DNA of 16,095 nt. It comes from Nitrosopumilus sp. BACL13 MAG-121220-bin23. GTDB taxonomy: Archaea; Thermoproteota; Nitrososphaeria; Nitrososphaerales; Nitrosopumilaceae. Under the pieces are notes generated by a model. That model was not told where the DNA came from. It made no database searches and saw only the letters and a list, made by a program, of their open reading frames with translations. The stretch covers positions 1 to 16,095 of the forward strand of contig LIAL01000018.1 in assembly GCA_001437625.1 (NCBI GenBank), read 5' to 3'. Positions within the stretch are counted from its first letter, which is position 1, and every line of letters begins with the position of its first letter. This document shows, one piece after another, positions 1 through 7,264 of the stretch. The translations under genes and the position numbers were made by a program.

Positions 1-180
1 GGTGTTAGTTCAGGTTCTGGTGTTAGTTCAGGTTCTGGTGTTAGTTCAGGTTCTGGTGTTAGTTCAGGTTCTGGTGTTAGTTCAGGTTCTGGTGTTAGTT
101 CAGGTTCTGGTGTTAGTTCAGGTTCTGGTGTTAGTTCAGGTTCTGGTGTTAGTTCAGGTTCTGGTGTTAGTTCAGGTTCT
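1..180. repeat. Perfect 18-bp tandem repeat inside ftsY (10 copies, continues off the left edge)
   Basis: The unit GGTGTTAGTTCAGGTTCT is repeated ten times with no mismatch from base 1 to 180. A degenerate copy begins at 181 (ggttttaatttagat). On the minus strand each unit codes for PEPELT, so every copy adds two glutamates and two prolines in frame. A unit of 18 bp means copy-number change would not shift the frame. Full identity between copies points to recent expansion by slippage or unequal recombination. The total copy number is unknown because the array is cut by the window edge. Confidence 0.97.
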
Positions 181-1130
181 GGTTTTAATTTAGATACATC
201 TGTTTGTTCAATTTTAACATCATCTAATGAACCAAAAACAGTTTCTAAAAAGATATTTTTGTCAAAAGGTTTTAAATCAGAATACTCTTGCCCAGTCCCC
301 AAATAAAGAACAGGGGTAGAAGTAACAGTTACAATAGATAATGCAGCACCGCCTTTTGCATCAGCATCGCTTTTAGTCAAAATAGAGCCATTGAATTTTA
401 CATGATTATAAAATTCACGTGCTTGATTTACAGTGTCATTACCAGCTAAAGAATCACCAACAAAAATAGTCATATCAGGATTTACAACTTTAGTAATTTT
501 TGCAATTTGTTCCATTAAGTTTTTACTGGTTTGCATTCTGCCTGCAGTATCAATTAACACACAATCTGTTTTATGAGATTTTGCATATAGTACTGCATCT
601 CTAGCAACAGCTGCAGGATCAGATTCATAATTTTGTGCAACAAGTTTTAGATTTAGACGATTAGCATGTTCTCGCAATTGTTCTATGGCACCAGCTCTAA
701 AAGTATCAGCAGCAGCAATTACAACTGAATATTTTTTTTCCTGAAGTAAAGATGCAAGTTTTGCTAAAGAAGTAGTTTTTCCAGTGCCATTAATTCCAAC
801 AAAAACAATCAAAAAAGGTTGATTTTGTTTCTTTTTTTCATCAATTTTTTCAAAAATATTAATCTCACCAGCGTTATCAAATAAACTAGAAATATTAGAA
901 ATTAAATTATCCTTAACAAATTTTTCAATTTCATTTTTATCAATTTTAGAACCAATTAATTTTTCTTTTAAATTAGATTTAATAGAATCAATAACTTCCC
1001 CAGCTACATCAGATTCTAAAAGAGAAATTTCAAGTTCAAAAAGAATATCATCAATATCTTTTTCGTTAAGTTCTTTTTCTCCAAGACTTTTTGCTACATT
1101 GGAAAACGCCTTACGAAGACTATCAAACAT
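1..1130 (-). CDS. ftsY: FtsY, signal recognition particle receptor GTPase (3' end beyond the window)
   Basis: SRP receptor GTPase, which docks SRP-ribosome complexes at the membrane for co-translational targeting. Reading down from the ATG at 1130, the frame stays open to base 1 (376 complete codons, no stop). The helical N domain is about residues 1-100. The G domain shows the P-loop GINGTGKTT (112-120), DTFRAGA (142-148), DTAGR (194-198) and TKSDADAKGG (252-261, the archaeal FtsY form of the G4 region). The conserved NG core ends near residue 300 (LKPFDKNIFLETVFG). After a short linker, residues 317-376 are ten perfect copies of PEPELT, running off the window. There is no N-terminal acidic A domain of the bacterial kind; the acidic part is at the C terminus. 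The gene lies 8 bp after pfdA, so the two are probably co-transcribed. Identity is very sure; the true C terminus is not visible. Confidence 0.95.
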   Translation of the reverse strand, partial: MFDSLRKAFSNVAKSLGEKELNEKDIDDILFELEISLLESDVAGEVIDSIKSNLKEKLIGSKIDKNEIEKFVKDNLISNISSLFDNAGEINIFEKIDEKKKQNQPFLIVFVGINGTGKTTSLAKLASLLQEKKYSVVIAAADTFRAGAIEQLREHANRLNLKLVAQNYESDPAAVARDAVLYAKSHKTDCVLIDTAGRMQTSKNLMEQIAKITKVVNPDMTIFVGDSLAGNDTVNQAREFYNHVKFNGSILTKSDADAKGGAALSIVTVTSTPVLYLGTGQEYSDLKPFDKNIFLETVFGSLDDVKIEQTDVSKLKPEPELTPEPELTPEPELTPEPELTPEPELTPEPELTPEPELTPEPELTPEPELTPEPELT

Positions 1131-1138
1131 AATTTATC

Positions 1139-1567
1139 CTAAATTTGGTTGTTGTGGAGTTGTGATTGTTGCATTAATTGATTCATCTGTGCTTTTCCTT
1201 GCTCCAGTCTATTTGCAGCATCTTGTTTTTTGGAAGCAGTATCTTGTAAAGCAATTTCAATTTCTTTTATTCTGGCTTCAAAATAATTAATTGTTGCAGG
1301 AAAATCTTTTTCGACTGCAACACCAGCACCAATATTTACAACAATTTTGTTATTTGATGAAATTTTTGTAGGAATGTAAGCACCCATTCCAAGAGGAATT
1401 AAGGTATCAGAATCAGGCTGTGCTCCAAGTGCTTTAATTGATTCAATAGCACCAATTGATTCTCTAAGTATACTTAGAAAAGTTCCTTCTCTTTGAGATA
1501 AATCAGAAAAATATGTTTCAAGCATTTGCATCTGTTGCATTAATTGTTCAGCCTGTTGTTCACTCAT
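1139..1567 (-). CDS. pfdA: Prefoldin alpha subunit
   Basis: Subunit of the archaeal prefoldin (GimC) hexamer, two alpha and four beta subunits, a cytosolic holdase that captures unfolded proteins and passes them to the thermosome. The 142-aa protein has the alpha-type layout: an N-terminal coiled-coil helix rich in Gln/Met/Glu (about 1-50), a central beta-hairpin region with PLGMGAYIP (58-66) and an IGAGVAVEK stretch near 78-86, and a C-terminal coiled-coil helix (about 90-138) ending in a Gln/Asn-rich tail. Length matches the family. It starts at ATG 1567 with a TATA-like box about 29 bp upstream, and its TAG stop lies 8 bp before the ftsY start. Linkage of pfdA to ftsY is common in archaea, as I recall. 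Confidence 0.9.
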   Translation of the reverse strand: MSEQQAEQLMQQMQMLETYFSDLSQREGTFLSILRESIGAIESIKALGAQPDSDTLIPLGMGAYIPTKISSNNKIVVNIGAGVAVEKDFPATINYFEARIKEIEIALQDTASKKQDAANRLEQGKAQMNQLMQQSQLHNNQI

Positions 1568-1590
1568 TTACAACAGATCATGCCCAGATG

Positions 1591-1600
1591 GTTATAAATT
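1591..1600 (-). promoter_or_regulatory. TATA-like box of the pfdA-ftsY unit
   Basis: On the minus strand this reads AATTTATAAC, centred about 28-29 bp before the pfdA start codon. This is the distance expected if transcription starts at or a few bases before the ATG, giving a leaderless or near-leaderless mRNA. No Shine-Dalgarno sequence is visible. Confidence 0.5.
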
Positions 1601-1623
1601 GATTCATGACCTAAATTTAGAAA

Positions 1624-1646
1624 TTAAAAAATAAATAAAAAATAAA
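1624..1646 (-). terminator. Oligo-T terminator after the superoxide dismutase gene
   Basis: Transcribed leftward, the 88-bp gap after the sod stop contains two T6 tracts (minus strand at 1637-1642 and 1626-1631) in a T-rich stretch. This is the typical archaeal intrinsic termination signal, which needs no strong hairpin. It precedes the pfdA promoter, so sod is probably a separate transcript. Confidence 0.5.
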
Positions 1647-1655
1647 GATTTAACT

Positions 1656-2276
1656 TTATTTTGCTTTAGAGAATCTATCTTCTACTTCATCCCAGTTTAC
1701 TACATTCCACCATGCTTCAATGTATACCGGTCTTTTGTTTTGATAGTTTAGATAGTATGCGTGTTCCCAAACATCACAGCCCAATAATGGTACTAATCCT
1801 ACAGTTCTTGGACTAGTTTGATTTGGCATTGATGTGTATTCAACTTTAGATGTTGAAGGATTGTATACTAACCATCCCCAACCACTGCCTTGAATTACTG
1901 CAGTAGTAGATGTGAATTTCTCTTTAAAGTCAGCAAAGCTTCCAAAAGAATCTTTAATTGCATCAGCAATTGATCCTCCAGGTTCTCCGCCGCCATTTTG
2001 TTTCATGCTATTCCAAAATAACCTGTGGTTATCGTAACCACCACCATTGAAATTAACTGCTCCTCTTTGTGCTTCTGGTACTGAATTAATATCAGATAAG
2101 ATGGCCAAGATATCTTTTTCTTGAATATCAGATGGACATGCTTCAAGGGCTGCATTTAATTTGTCAGTGTATGCTTGATGATGTTTTGTATGATGTATCT
2201 CCATTGTTTTTGCGTCAATGTGAGGTGCTAATGCATCATAAGCATATGGCATTTCAGGAAGTGTGTATTTTTCCAT
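1656..2276 (-). CDS. sod: Superoxide dismutase, Fe/Mn family (Mn-type signature)
   Basis: Converts superoxide to oxygen and hydrogen peroxide in the cytosol, a key defence for an aerobic archaeon. The 206-aa protein shows the whole family: N-terminal PEMPYAYDALAPHID, metal ligands inferred as H28 (EIHHTKHH), H84 (NHRLFW), D168 and H172 (DVWEHAYYL), plus GSGWGWLVY (130-138). Two second-sphere positions look manganese-type: Gly80, four residues before H84, and Gln153 (MPNQTSP). Iron enzymes usually carry Gln at the first site instead. Metal preference is therefore inferred as Mn or cambialistic. It starts at ATG 2276, with a TATA-like AATAAATT about 26 bp upstream, and is divergent from the protease gene. 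No signal peptide is seen. Confidence 0.95.
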   Translation of the reverse strand: MEKYTLPEMPYAYDALAPHIDAKTMEIHHTKHHQAYTDKLNAALEACPSDIQEKDILAILSDINSVPEAQRGAVNFNGGGYDNHRLFWNSMKQNGGGEPGGSIADAIKDSFGSFADFKEKFTSTTAVIQGSGWGWLVYNPSTSKVEYTSMPNQTSPRTVGLVPLLGCDVWEHAYYLNYQNKRPVYIEAWWNVVNWDEVEDRFSKAK

Positions 2277-2298
2277 GAGTTAATTTAAATTTTTATTC

Positions 2299-2306
2299 AA
2301 TTTATT
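2299..2306 (-). promoter_or_regulatory. TATA-like box of sod
   Basis: Minus-strand AATAAATT centred about 26 bp upstream of the sod ATG, in the 77-bp AT-rich gap shared with the divergent protease gene. Spacing fits a leaderless mRNA. The protease side of the same gap has no equally good box: only AT-rich sequence near 2325-2340. Confidence 0.4.
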
Positions 2307-2353
2307 AGTTTAGTAAGCAATTCATTTTTACTTGTTAAAAAACTAAAAAAATT

Positions 2354-4390
2354 ATGAGAACATTACTAATTTTTTCCATAACGGTAGTTTTAATGTCTAC
2401 GGTACTTGTATCACAATTAATTCAACCTGAAAATCAAATTAGAACATACATTGAAAATAGTGTTCCGTATATTGGAACTGAAATTCCAAGAATGGACGGA
2501 ATAGATGGGACTGGAATTAAAATAGCCGTTATTGATACGGGTGTAGATTTCAATCATCCAGATTTATTCGGATGGGGTCCAGATGGAAAAGTCATTGGAG
2601 GATATAATTTCATAGAAGAAAGTCAATTACCCATGGATACTAATGGGCATGGAACTAAAGTTGCAGGAATAATTGCAGCAGACGGAAATACATTAGGGGT
2701 TGCACATAAAGCAAAAATTCTAGCTTACAAAGTATCAGAAGATGGAGAAGGAGTATCATCAGAATTAATTAAAAAAGCAATTGAAAAGGCAATTGAGGAT
2801 AAGGCAGATATCATCAATATTAGTTTAGGAGTAAATAAAACGAATTCAAAAATAGATAATGCCGTTAAACATGCATGGGATAAGGGAATTTTTGTAGTAA
2901 CAGCTGCAGGAAATGATGGACCAGAATTAAAAACGATTGGAAGTCCAGGAAGAAATTTTGAATCAATTACAGTTGGTGCAACTTACAACAACATGACTTC
3001 AAGTTTAATTGCAACATTGAAAATAGATGAAAATCAGTATACAGTAATTCCATTGGTAGGATCTTCAAAAACACAAGAACCAGTAATTGGAGAAATAGTT
3101 TTTGGAGGTTTTGGAAAAAGTAGTGACTTAGAAAATATTGATGCAAAGGATGCAATACTAATTGTAGAAAGAGGGAGCGATATAGAAGGAGAATTATTAT
3201 ATTTTTCAATAAAAGAAATGAATGCAGTAAAAGCAGGAGCTAAAGCATTAATTGTTTACAACAATCAACCAGGAATTTTTTTGGGAGAATTAATTCATGA
3301 GTTTTCAGATCCAGGATATGCACCTCAAATTCCAGTAGTTTCAATAGATAGGGAAGAAGGGTTAGAAATTATCAAAACAATTGAAACAAAGAGTTTGGGA
3401 ATAATGAATTTATTTTACAATCCAGATTTCATAGCACATTTTAGTTCAAGAGGTCCTGTTTCACCATTTTACATAAAACCAGACATTGTAGCGCCAGGGG
3501 CATACATCAATACTACACAAATTAATGCTAGTTACAATTTTACAAGTGGAACAAGTTTTGCAGCACCTCATGTTAGTGGTGCAGCAGCACTATTACTACA
3601 AAAAAATCCAGAATTACAAAATTATGAGATAAAATCATTATTGGTTACTACAGTTCAACCAGTTTCAAATGCATATGGACAAGAATTTTCATTGCATGAA
3701 TCAGGTTCAGGAAGATTAGACATAGCTAATGCATATAATGCAAATTTAATTATCAGTCCAACAAATTTTGTGGTTAGTTTATCACCAGATCAACCCTCAA
3801 TAGAAAAACAATTAGAATTAAAATTAATTCAAGGAACATTAGAAAAAATTGATGTTAGATTCGAAGGATCAGAATTCATAGAGTTTACACATAATCTTAA
3901 AAATAATAAGTTACAAATTGGATTCAGCATAGTTGGAGAAAAATATGGAGAACATGAAGGAAAAATATTCATCAATCATGAAAAAATACAATATACAATC
4001 CCAATTCTAATTCAGTACACAGAAGGTTCAATTTCAGCATACCAAGAAAATAAAAAATTATTTTTTGAAATAAATAATCCAGATAAATGGAGTTCTGCAA
4101 AGATTACAGTTACAAATAGTAAAAATGGAAATATACATACAATCACTGCAACACCAGATAAAAAAACATCATTAGAAATCTATGAGAATGGAGAGTATTG
4201 GATAGTTGCTAAAATTAGAGTTGATGAAAATACATCAAATGCATTTCATACAATCAAAATTACTTCACTTTCAGAAAAAATAGAATTAATAGATATTCCA
4301 GAAAAACAAATCATACTAATAATTTCAATAATTATAATTATCGGAATTATAGGATTGTCTATTAGAAAACAATCTATACAGAATATTTAG
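2354..4390 (+). CDS. Subtilisin-like serine protease (S8) with PA domain and C-terminal membrane anchor
   Basis: Probable cell-surface serine endopeptidase. Residues 3-22 are a hydrophobic signal segment. The S8 catalytic domain shows D61 (VIDTGVDFNHPD), H99 (NGHGTKVAG), oxyanion N187 (AAGNDGP) and S401 (SGTSFAAPHVSGAAALL), so the triad is intact. A PA-type insert lies between the third and fourth motifs (about 225-350, including the AKALIVYNN core). After the catalytic domain (ending about 460) come beta-rich regions (about 465-640), then a transmembrane segment rich in Ile (about 651-669) and a short RK-containing tail, placing the protease outside the cell. Only about 25 residues separate the signal segment from the catalytic domain, so there is no room for an I9 propeptide. 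Three NxT/S sequons (386, 391, 395) sit just before the active serine. Its 3' end overlaps the pckA 3' end by 17 bp. Substrate unknown. Confidence 0.92.
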   Translation: MRTLLIFSITVVLMSTVLVSQLIQPENQIRTYIENSVPYIGTEIPRMDGIDGTGIKIAVIDTGVDFNHPDLFGWGPDGKVIGGYNFIEESQLPMDTNGHGTKVAGIIAADGNTLGVAHKAKILAYKVSEDGEGVSSELIKKAIEKAIEDKADIINISLGVNKTNSKIDNAVKHAWDKGIFVVTAAGNDGPELKTIGSPGRNFESITVGATYNNMTSSLIATLKIDENQYTVIPLVGSSKTQEPVIGEIVFGGFGKSSDLENIDAKDAILIVERGSDIEGELLYFSIKEMNAVKAGAKALIVYNNQPGIFLGELIHEFSDPGYAPQIPVVSIDREEGLEIIKTIETKSLGIMNLFYNPDFIAHFSSRGPVSPFYIKPDIVAPGAYINTTQINASYNFTSGTSFAAPHVSGAAALLLQKNPELQNYEIKSLLVTTVQPVSNAYGQEFSLHESGSGRLDIANAYNANLIISPTNFVVSLSPDQPSIEKQLELKLIQGTLEKIDVRFEGSEFIEFTHNLKNNKLQIGFSIVGEKYGEHEGKIFINHEKIQYTIPILIQYTEGSISAYQENKKLFFEINNPDKWSSAKITVTNSKNGNIHTITATPDKKTSLEIYENGEYWIVAKIRVDENTSNAFHTIKITSLSEKIELIDIPEKQIILIISIIIIIGIIGLSIRKQSIQNI

Positions 4391-6008
4391 GACCGGCAGC
4401 AATTATTTCATCTGAAACATTCTCAAATTTCCTAAAGTTTTCAACAAACATTTGGGCCAGTTTTTTTGCAGAAAGATCATAGGAGTCTTTGTCAACCCAA
4501 GTATGTTTTGGATCTAAAATTTCAGATGGAACACCTTCAACATCAGTTGGAATATCAAGATTAAGTAAATCATCGTGGCGATACTTTACAATATCAAGTG
4601 CACCAGAAATTGCAGCAGTAACCATTGCACGACTATACTTGATCTTTATTCGTTTACCAACACCGTATGGGCCACCAGACCAACCAGTATTGACAAGGTA
4701 AACTACAGTGTTATGTTGATTAATTTTTTCACCAAGAAGTTTTGCATAAACTGAAGCAGGTCTAGGCATGAATGGTGCCCCAAAGCACTGAGAAAATACT
4801 GATTTTGGTTCTTTAATTCCTCTTTCAGTTCCTCCCAATTTACTAGTATAACCAGACATGAAATGATACATTGCTCCTTCTTTAGTTAATTTAGAAACAG
4901 GAGGTAAGACCCCTAAAGCATCTGCAGTCAAAAATACAATAACCCGTGGATTTCCACCAACACTAGGAATTACTGCACCTGGAATGAAATCTAAAGGATA
5001 TCCAACACGAGTATTTTCAGTTAATGAATTATCATCATAATCTGGAATATTATCATTTAAGACAACATTTTCTAAAAGAGCACCAGGCTTAATTGCATTC
5101 CAAATTTCAGGTTCTGCTTCTTGACTAAGATTAATACATTTTGCATAACATCCTCCTTCAAAATTAAATGTCCCATCATCAGACCAACCATGTTCATCAT
5201 CACCAATTAATTTTCTATTAGCATCTGCAGAAAGAGTGGTTTTACCAGTACCAGATAATCCAAAGAATAATGCAGTGTCTCCTTGTTCACCAATGTTTGC
5301 AGAACAATGCATTGGAAAAATGTTACGGCCAGGTAATAAGAAATTCATTATACTAAACATGGATTTTTTCATTTCACCAGCATATTCAGTTCCACCAATC
5401 AAAACTATCTTTCGAGTTAAATCAATTAAAATAAAGACATCAGTTCTTGTTCCATCAATTGCAGGATCTGCTAAGAAATCATTAATGCATAAAATAGTAA
5501 ATTCAGGTTCATGTTTTTCTAATTCTTCAGTTGTAGGTCGAATAAACAAATTACTTGAAAACATACTTTGCCAAACATGATCATTAATTACTCGAATAGG
5601 TAAACGGGTTCCAGGATCAGATCCCACAAAACCATCAAAAACAAAAAGTTCTTTGTCATCAACAAAGTCTTTCATCTTTTCAAAAAGTTTTTCAAATTTA
5701 CCACTTGGGAATTGATGATTAATTTTTCCCCAATCAATAGTTTCATGAGTAGTATCATCATATACAATAAATCTATCATCAGGGGATCTACCAGTATATT
5801 TTCCAGTATTTACTGAAAGGGAACCAGTGGAATTTACAACACCTTCTTTTCGTTCAACAGCTATAGACATCATTTCATCAGTGGATAAATTTCTATGAAT
5901 CTTTAATGGATTAATGCCAAAAGCAGATAATTGTTCTAAAAATTGTTTAGTTATAGATCGACCAAGTAATTCAGTCAATATTCCAGTCTCCAGAGGATAT
6001 TTGGACAT
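4374..6008 (-). CDS. pckA: Phosphoenolpyruvate carboxykinase (ATP)
   Basis: Converts oxaloacetate plus ATP to phosphoenolpyruvate, CO2 and ADP, the entry to gluconeogenesis; in an autotrophic thaumarchaeon it would draw carbon from C4 acids made by the 3-hydroxypropionate/4-hydroxybutyrate cycle (inference). The 544-aa protein carries the ATP-type motifs: TGRSPDDRF (72-80), GGTEYAGEMKKSMFS (205-219), HCSANIG (234-240), the P-loop GLSGTGKTTL (250-259), the metal-binding GDDEHGW (269-275), and RVIVFLTADALGVLPPVSKL further on. Length is normal for the family. It starts at ATG 6008 (MSKYPLETG). Its last 17 bases overlap the protease gene on the other strand. It shares a 116-bp divergent region with the L32e gene. 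Confidence 0.97.
   Translation of the reverse strand: MSKYPLETGILTELLGRSITKQFLEQLSAFGINPLKIHRNLSTDEMMSIAVERKEGVVNSTGSLSVNTGKYTGRSPDDRFIVYDDTTHETIDWGKINHQFPSGKFEKLFEKMKDFVDDKELFVFDGFVGSDPGTRLPIRVINDHVWQSMFSSNLFIRPTTEELEKHEPEFTILCINDFLADPAIDGTRTDVFILIDLTRKIVLIGGTEYAGEMKKSMFSIMNFLLPGRNIFPMHCSANIGEQGDTALFFGLSGTGKTTLSADANRKLIGDDEHGWSDDGTFNFEGGCYAKCINLSQEAEPEIWNAIKPGALLENVVLNDNIPDYDDNSLTENTRVGYPLDFIPGAVIPSVGGNPRVIVFLTADALGVLPPVSKLTKEGAMYHFMSGYTSKLGGTERGIKEPKSVFSQCFGAPFMPRPASVYAKLLGEKINQHNTVVYLVNTGWSGGPYGVGKRIKIKYSRAMVTAAISGALDIVKYRHDDLLNLDIPTDVEGVPSEILDPKHTWVDKDSYDLSAKKLAQMFVENFRKFENVSDEIIAAGPKYSV
4461..4467 (+). terminator. Candidate oligo-T terminator of the protease gene, inside pckA
   Basis: A T7 tract 71 bp past the protease stop, preceded by gggcc. 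It lies in the coding region of the facing pckA gene, where it encodes lysines of SAKKLAQ. Because the two genes overlap there is no intergenic terminator, so this is the nearest good tract. Inferred from sequence only. Confidence 0.3.
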
Positions 6009-6024
6009 AAACAGGCATCATAAG

Positions 6025-6033
6025 ATATTTAGA
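6025..6033 (-). promoter_or_regulatory. Possible TATA-like box of pckA
   Basis: Minus-strand TCTAAATAT about 21 bp before the pckA ATG. This is slightly closer than the 25-29 bp seen at most neighbouring genes, so either the start site is a little upstream-shifted or the real box differs. Weak call. Confidence 0.25.
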
Positions 6034-6094
6034 TCCGCACTGATTTTCCTTATTATCTCTTTTCCACATAGAATTTTTTTTATGTCGAGGAACG

Positions 6095-6102
6095 TATTTA
6101 TT
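6095..6102 (+). promoter_or_regulatory. TATA-like box of the L32e-L19e unit
   Basis: TATTTATT centred about 27 bp upstream of the L32e ATG at 6125. Spacing fits a leaderless mRNA, and no Shine-Dalgarno sequence is visible before the start codon. Confidence 0.45.
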
Positions 6103-6124
6103 CCAAAAATCAGTACTTATTTCC

Positions 6125-6523
6125 ATGCCAATCAATAAGGAACTGATCGAGAAGAGACAGGAAGTAAAAAAGAATAAACCTGATTTTGTTAGACCAGAAA
6201 GTTGGCGTTATGTTAGACTTCAAACTAATTGGAGAAAACCAAAGGGAATAGATCACCACCAAAGAAAACAAAAAAGTAGAGGTCGTCCAGGTTTAGTTAA
6301 AGTTGGATACGGTGGACCTAGAGATGCAAAAGGATTACATCCTTCAGGATTTACAGATAATTTAGTTTTCAACATGACAGATCTAGAAAAATTAGATCCA
6401 AAGAAAGATGGTGTAAGATTTGGACATAGTGTAGGTACTAAAAAAAGACGAGAAATAGTCGTCATAGCACTAGAAAAGAAATTTAAGATATTCAATGCAA
6501 GAGTGAGTGTAAATGGTAGTTAA
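6125..6523 (+). CDS. rpl32e: Large-subunit ribosomal protein L32e (eL32)
   Basis: Archaeal/eukaryotic protein of the 50S subunit that binds 23S rRNA. The 132-aa protein is basic and shows the family core: FVRPESWRYVRL, NWRKPKGID, QKSRGRPGLVKVGYGGPRDAKGL and HPSGF (about 21-75), followed by the C-terminal half with GTKKRREIVVIALEKKFKIFNARV. Length is usual for archaeal L32e. It starts at ATG 6125 (MPINKELIEKRQEVKK). The 3' end overlaps L19e by 11 bp, so the two are translated from one mRNA, probably coupled. In archaea L32e-L19e is a fixed pair of the large ribosomal operon; here it stands apart from the rest of that operon within this window. Confidence 0.95.
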   Translation: MPINKELIEKRQEVKKNKPDFVRPESWRYVRLQTNWRKPKGIDHHQRKQKSRGRPGLVKVGYGGPRDAKGLHPSGFTDNLVFNMTDLEKLDPKKDGVRFGHSVGTKKRREIVVIALEKKFKIFNARVSVNGS

Positions 6524-6968
6524 TCTTAGAGCAAAAAAAAGACTGGCTTCCAGAGTTACTGGTGTCGGAATTCATAGAATAAAATTTGATTCAGATCATC
6601 TAGATGATATTGCAGATGCAATTACTAGAGCAAACATTCGTAGTTTAATCACAGCAAATACAATTCAGATAAAACCATTTACTGGAACATCAAGAGGTAG
6701 AGCACAGCACAAATTAGAACAAAGACACAAGAGAGGAACAACACAGGGTTCCAAACAAGGAACAAAAGGTGCAAGAGTAGGTAAAAAAACAGTATATGTT
6801 GCAAAGGTTCGTTCACTAAGAAGATTATTGAAAATTGCAAAAGATAGAAAAGATTTGACTAATCCAGAATTTTGGACATTATACAAAAAAGTAGGCGGAA
6901 ATACAGTTAGAAATAAAGCTCACTTGAGAACTTTGATGGACGAAATCAGAACAAAAAGAACAGATTAG
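6513..6968 (+). CDS. rpl19e: Large-subunit ribosomal protein L19e (eL19)
   Basis: Basic archaeal/eukaryotic 50S protein with a long rRNA-binding helix. The 151-aa sequence has the family signature: NLRAKKRLASRVTGVGIHRI at the N terminus, ITRANIRSLI (38-47), the region around SRGRAQHKLEQRHKRG, then the LRRLLKIAKDRKDLTNPEFWTLYKKVGGNTVRNKAHLR block. Length is normal. The ATG at 6513 lies inside the L32e reading frame, giving an 11-bp overlap typical of coupled ribosomal genes. The stop codon overlaps by 4 bp the stop of the alkyltransferase gene on the opposite strand, so the coding sequences meet without any spacer. Confidence 0.95.
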   Translation: MVVNLRAKKRLASRVTGVGIHRIKFDSDHLDDIADAITRANIRSLITANTIQIKPFTGTSRGRAQHKLEQRHKRGTTQGSKQGTKGARVGKKTVYVAKVRSLRRLLKIAKDRKDLTNPEFWTLYKKVGGNTVRNKAHLRTLMDEIRTKRTD

Positions 6969-7264
6969 AATACAAACAATTTTTTATCAAAATTTTTAAT
7001 ACTTTCATTTGTGATTTCTATACCTTCATCACTAAGCATTTTTGTTTTGACATTTTTACCATATGCATAACCACCAATTTTACCAGTAGACATTACAACT
7101 CTATGGCATGGAATCAAAACAGGATAAGGATTGTTGTTCATAACTTTTCCAATAATTCTTTGACCGTTTTTTAATCCAACTGCTTTTGCTAAATCACCAT
7201 AAGTTGTAACATGTCCTTTTGGAACATCCAGTAATTTATTGTAAACTTTATGTTCAAGATTCAT
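6965..7264 (-). CDS. ogt: Minimal O6-alkylguanine-DNA alkyltransferase (MGMT/Ogt C-domain only)
   Basis: Suicide repair protein that transfers alkyl groups from O6-alkylguanine (or O4-alkylthymine) in DNA to its own cysteine. The 99-aa protein is just the DNA-binding/active-site domain: a winged-helix-like start with GHVTTYGDLAKAVG (17-30), the recognition helix with R36 (GQRIIGKVM, matching the arginine finger), then NNNPYPVLIPCHRVV with the acceptor Cys53 in PCHRV, and GKIGGYAYG. Because the cysteine is present it is a potential true transferase, not an alkyltransferase-like (ATL) protein, in which it is replaced. The usual N-terminal domain is absent. Its ATG overlaps the stop of the D-aminoacyl-tRNA deacylase gene by 4 bp, so it is the second gene of a two-gene operon. 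Confidence 0.9.
   Translation of the reverse strand: MNLEHKVYNKLLDVPKGHVTTYGDLAKAVGLKNGQRIIGKVMNNNPYPVLIPCHRVVMSTGKIGGYAYGKNVKTKMLSDEGIEITNESIKNFDKKLFVF
6980..6997 (+). terminator. Candidate oligo-T terminator of the L32e-L19e unit, inside the alkyltransferase gene
   Basis: T6 at 6980-6985 and T5 at 6993-6997, starting 12 bp after the L19e stop. They lie in the last codons of the opposite-strand alkyltransferase, where they encode the KNFDKKL stretch. This position fits archaeal U-tract termination. Inferred, not proven. Confidence 0.45.

Noticed and set aside
1..193. CRISPR-like array, or a plus-strand peptide of repeated VLVQVL
   Set aside because: The units are contiguous with no spacers. 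The plus-strand frame is just the antisense of the ftsY tail, while the minus frame continues an intact FtsY NG domain.
5236..5580. Plus-strand 114-aa frame inside pckA
   Set aside because: It is antisense to the catalytic motifs of PEP carboxykinase and has no promoter-like spacing or recognisable domain.
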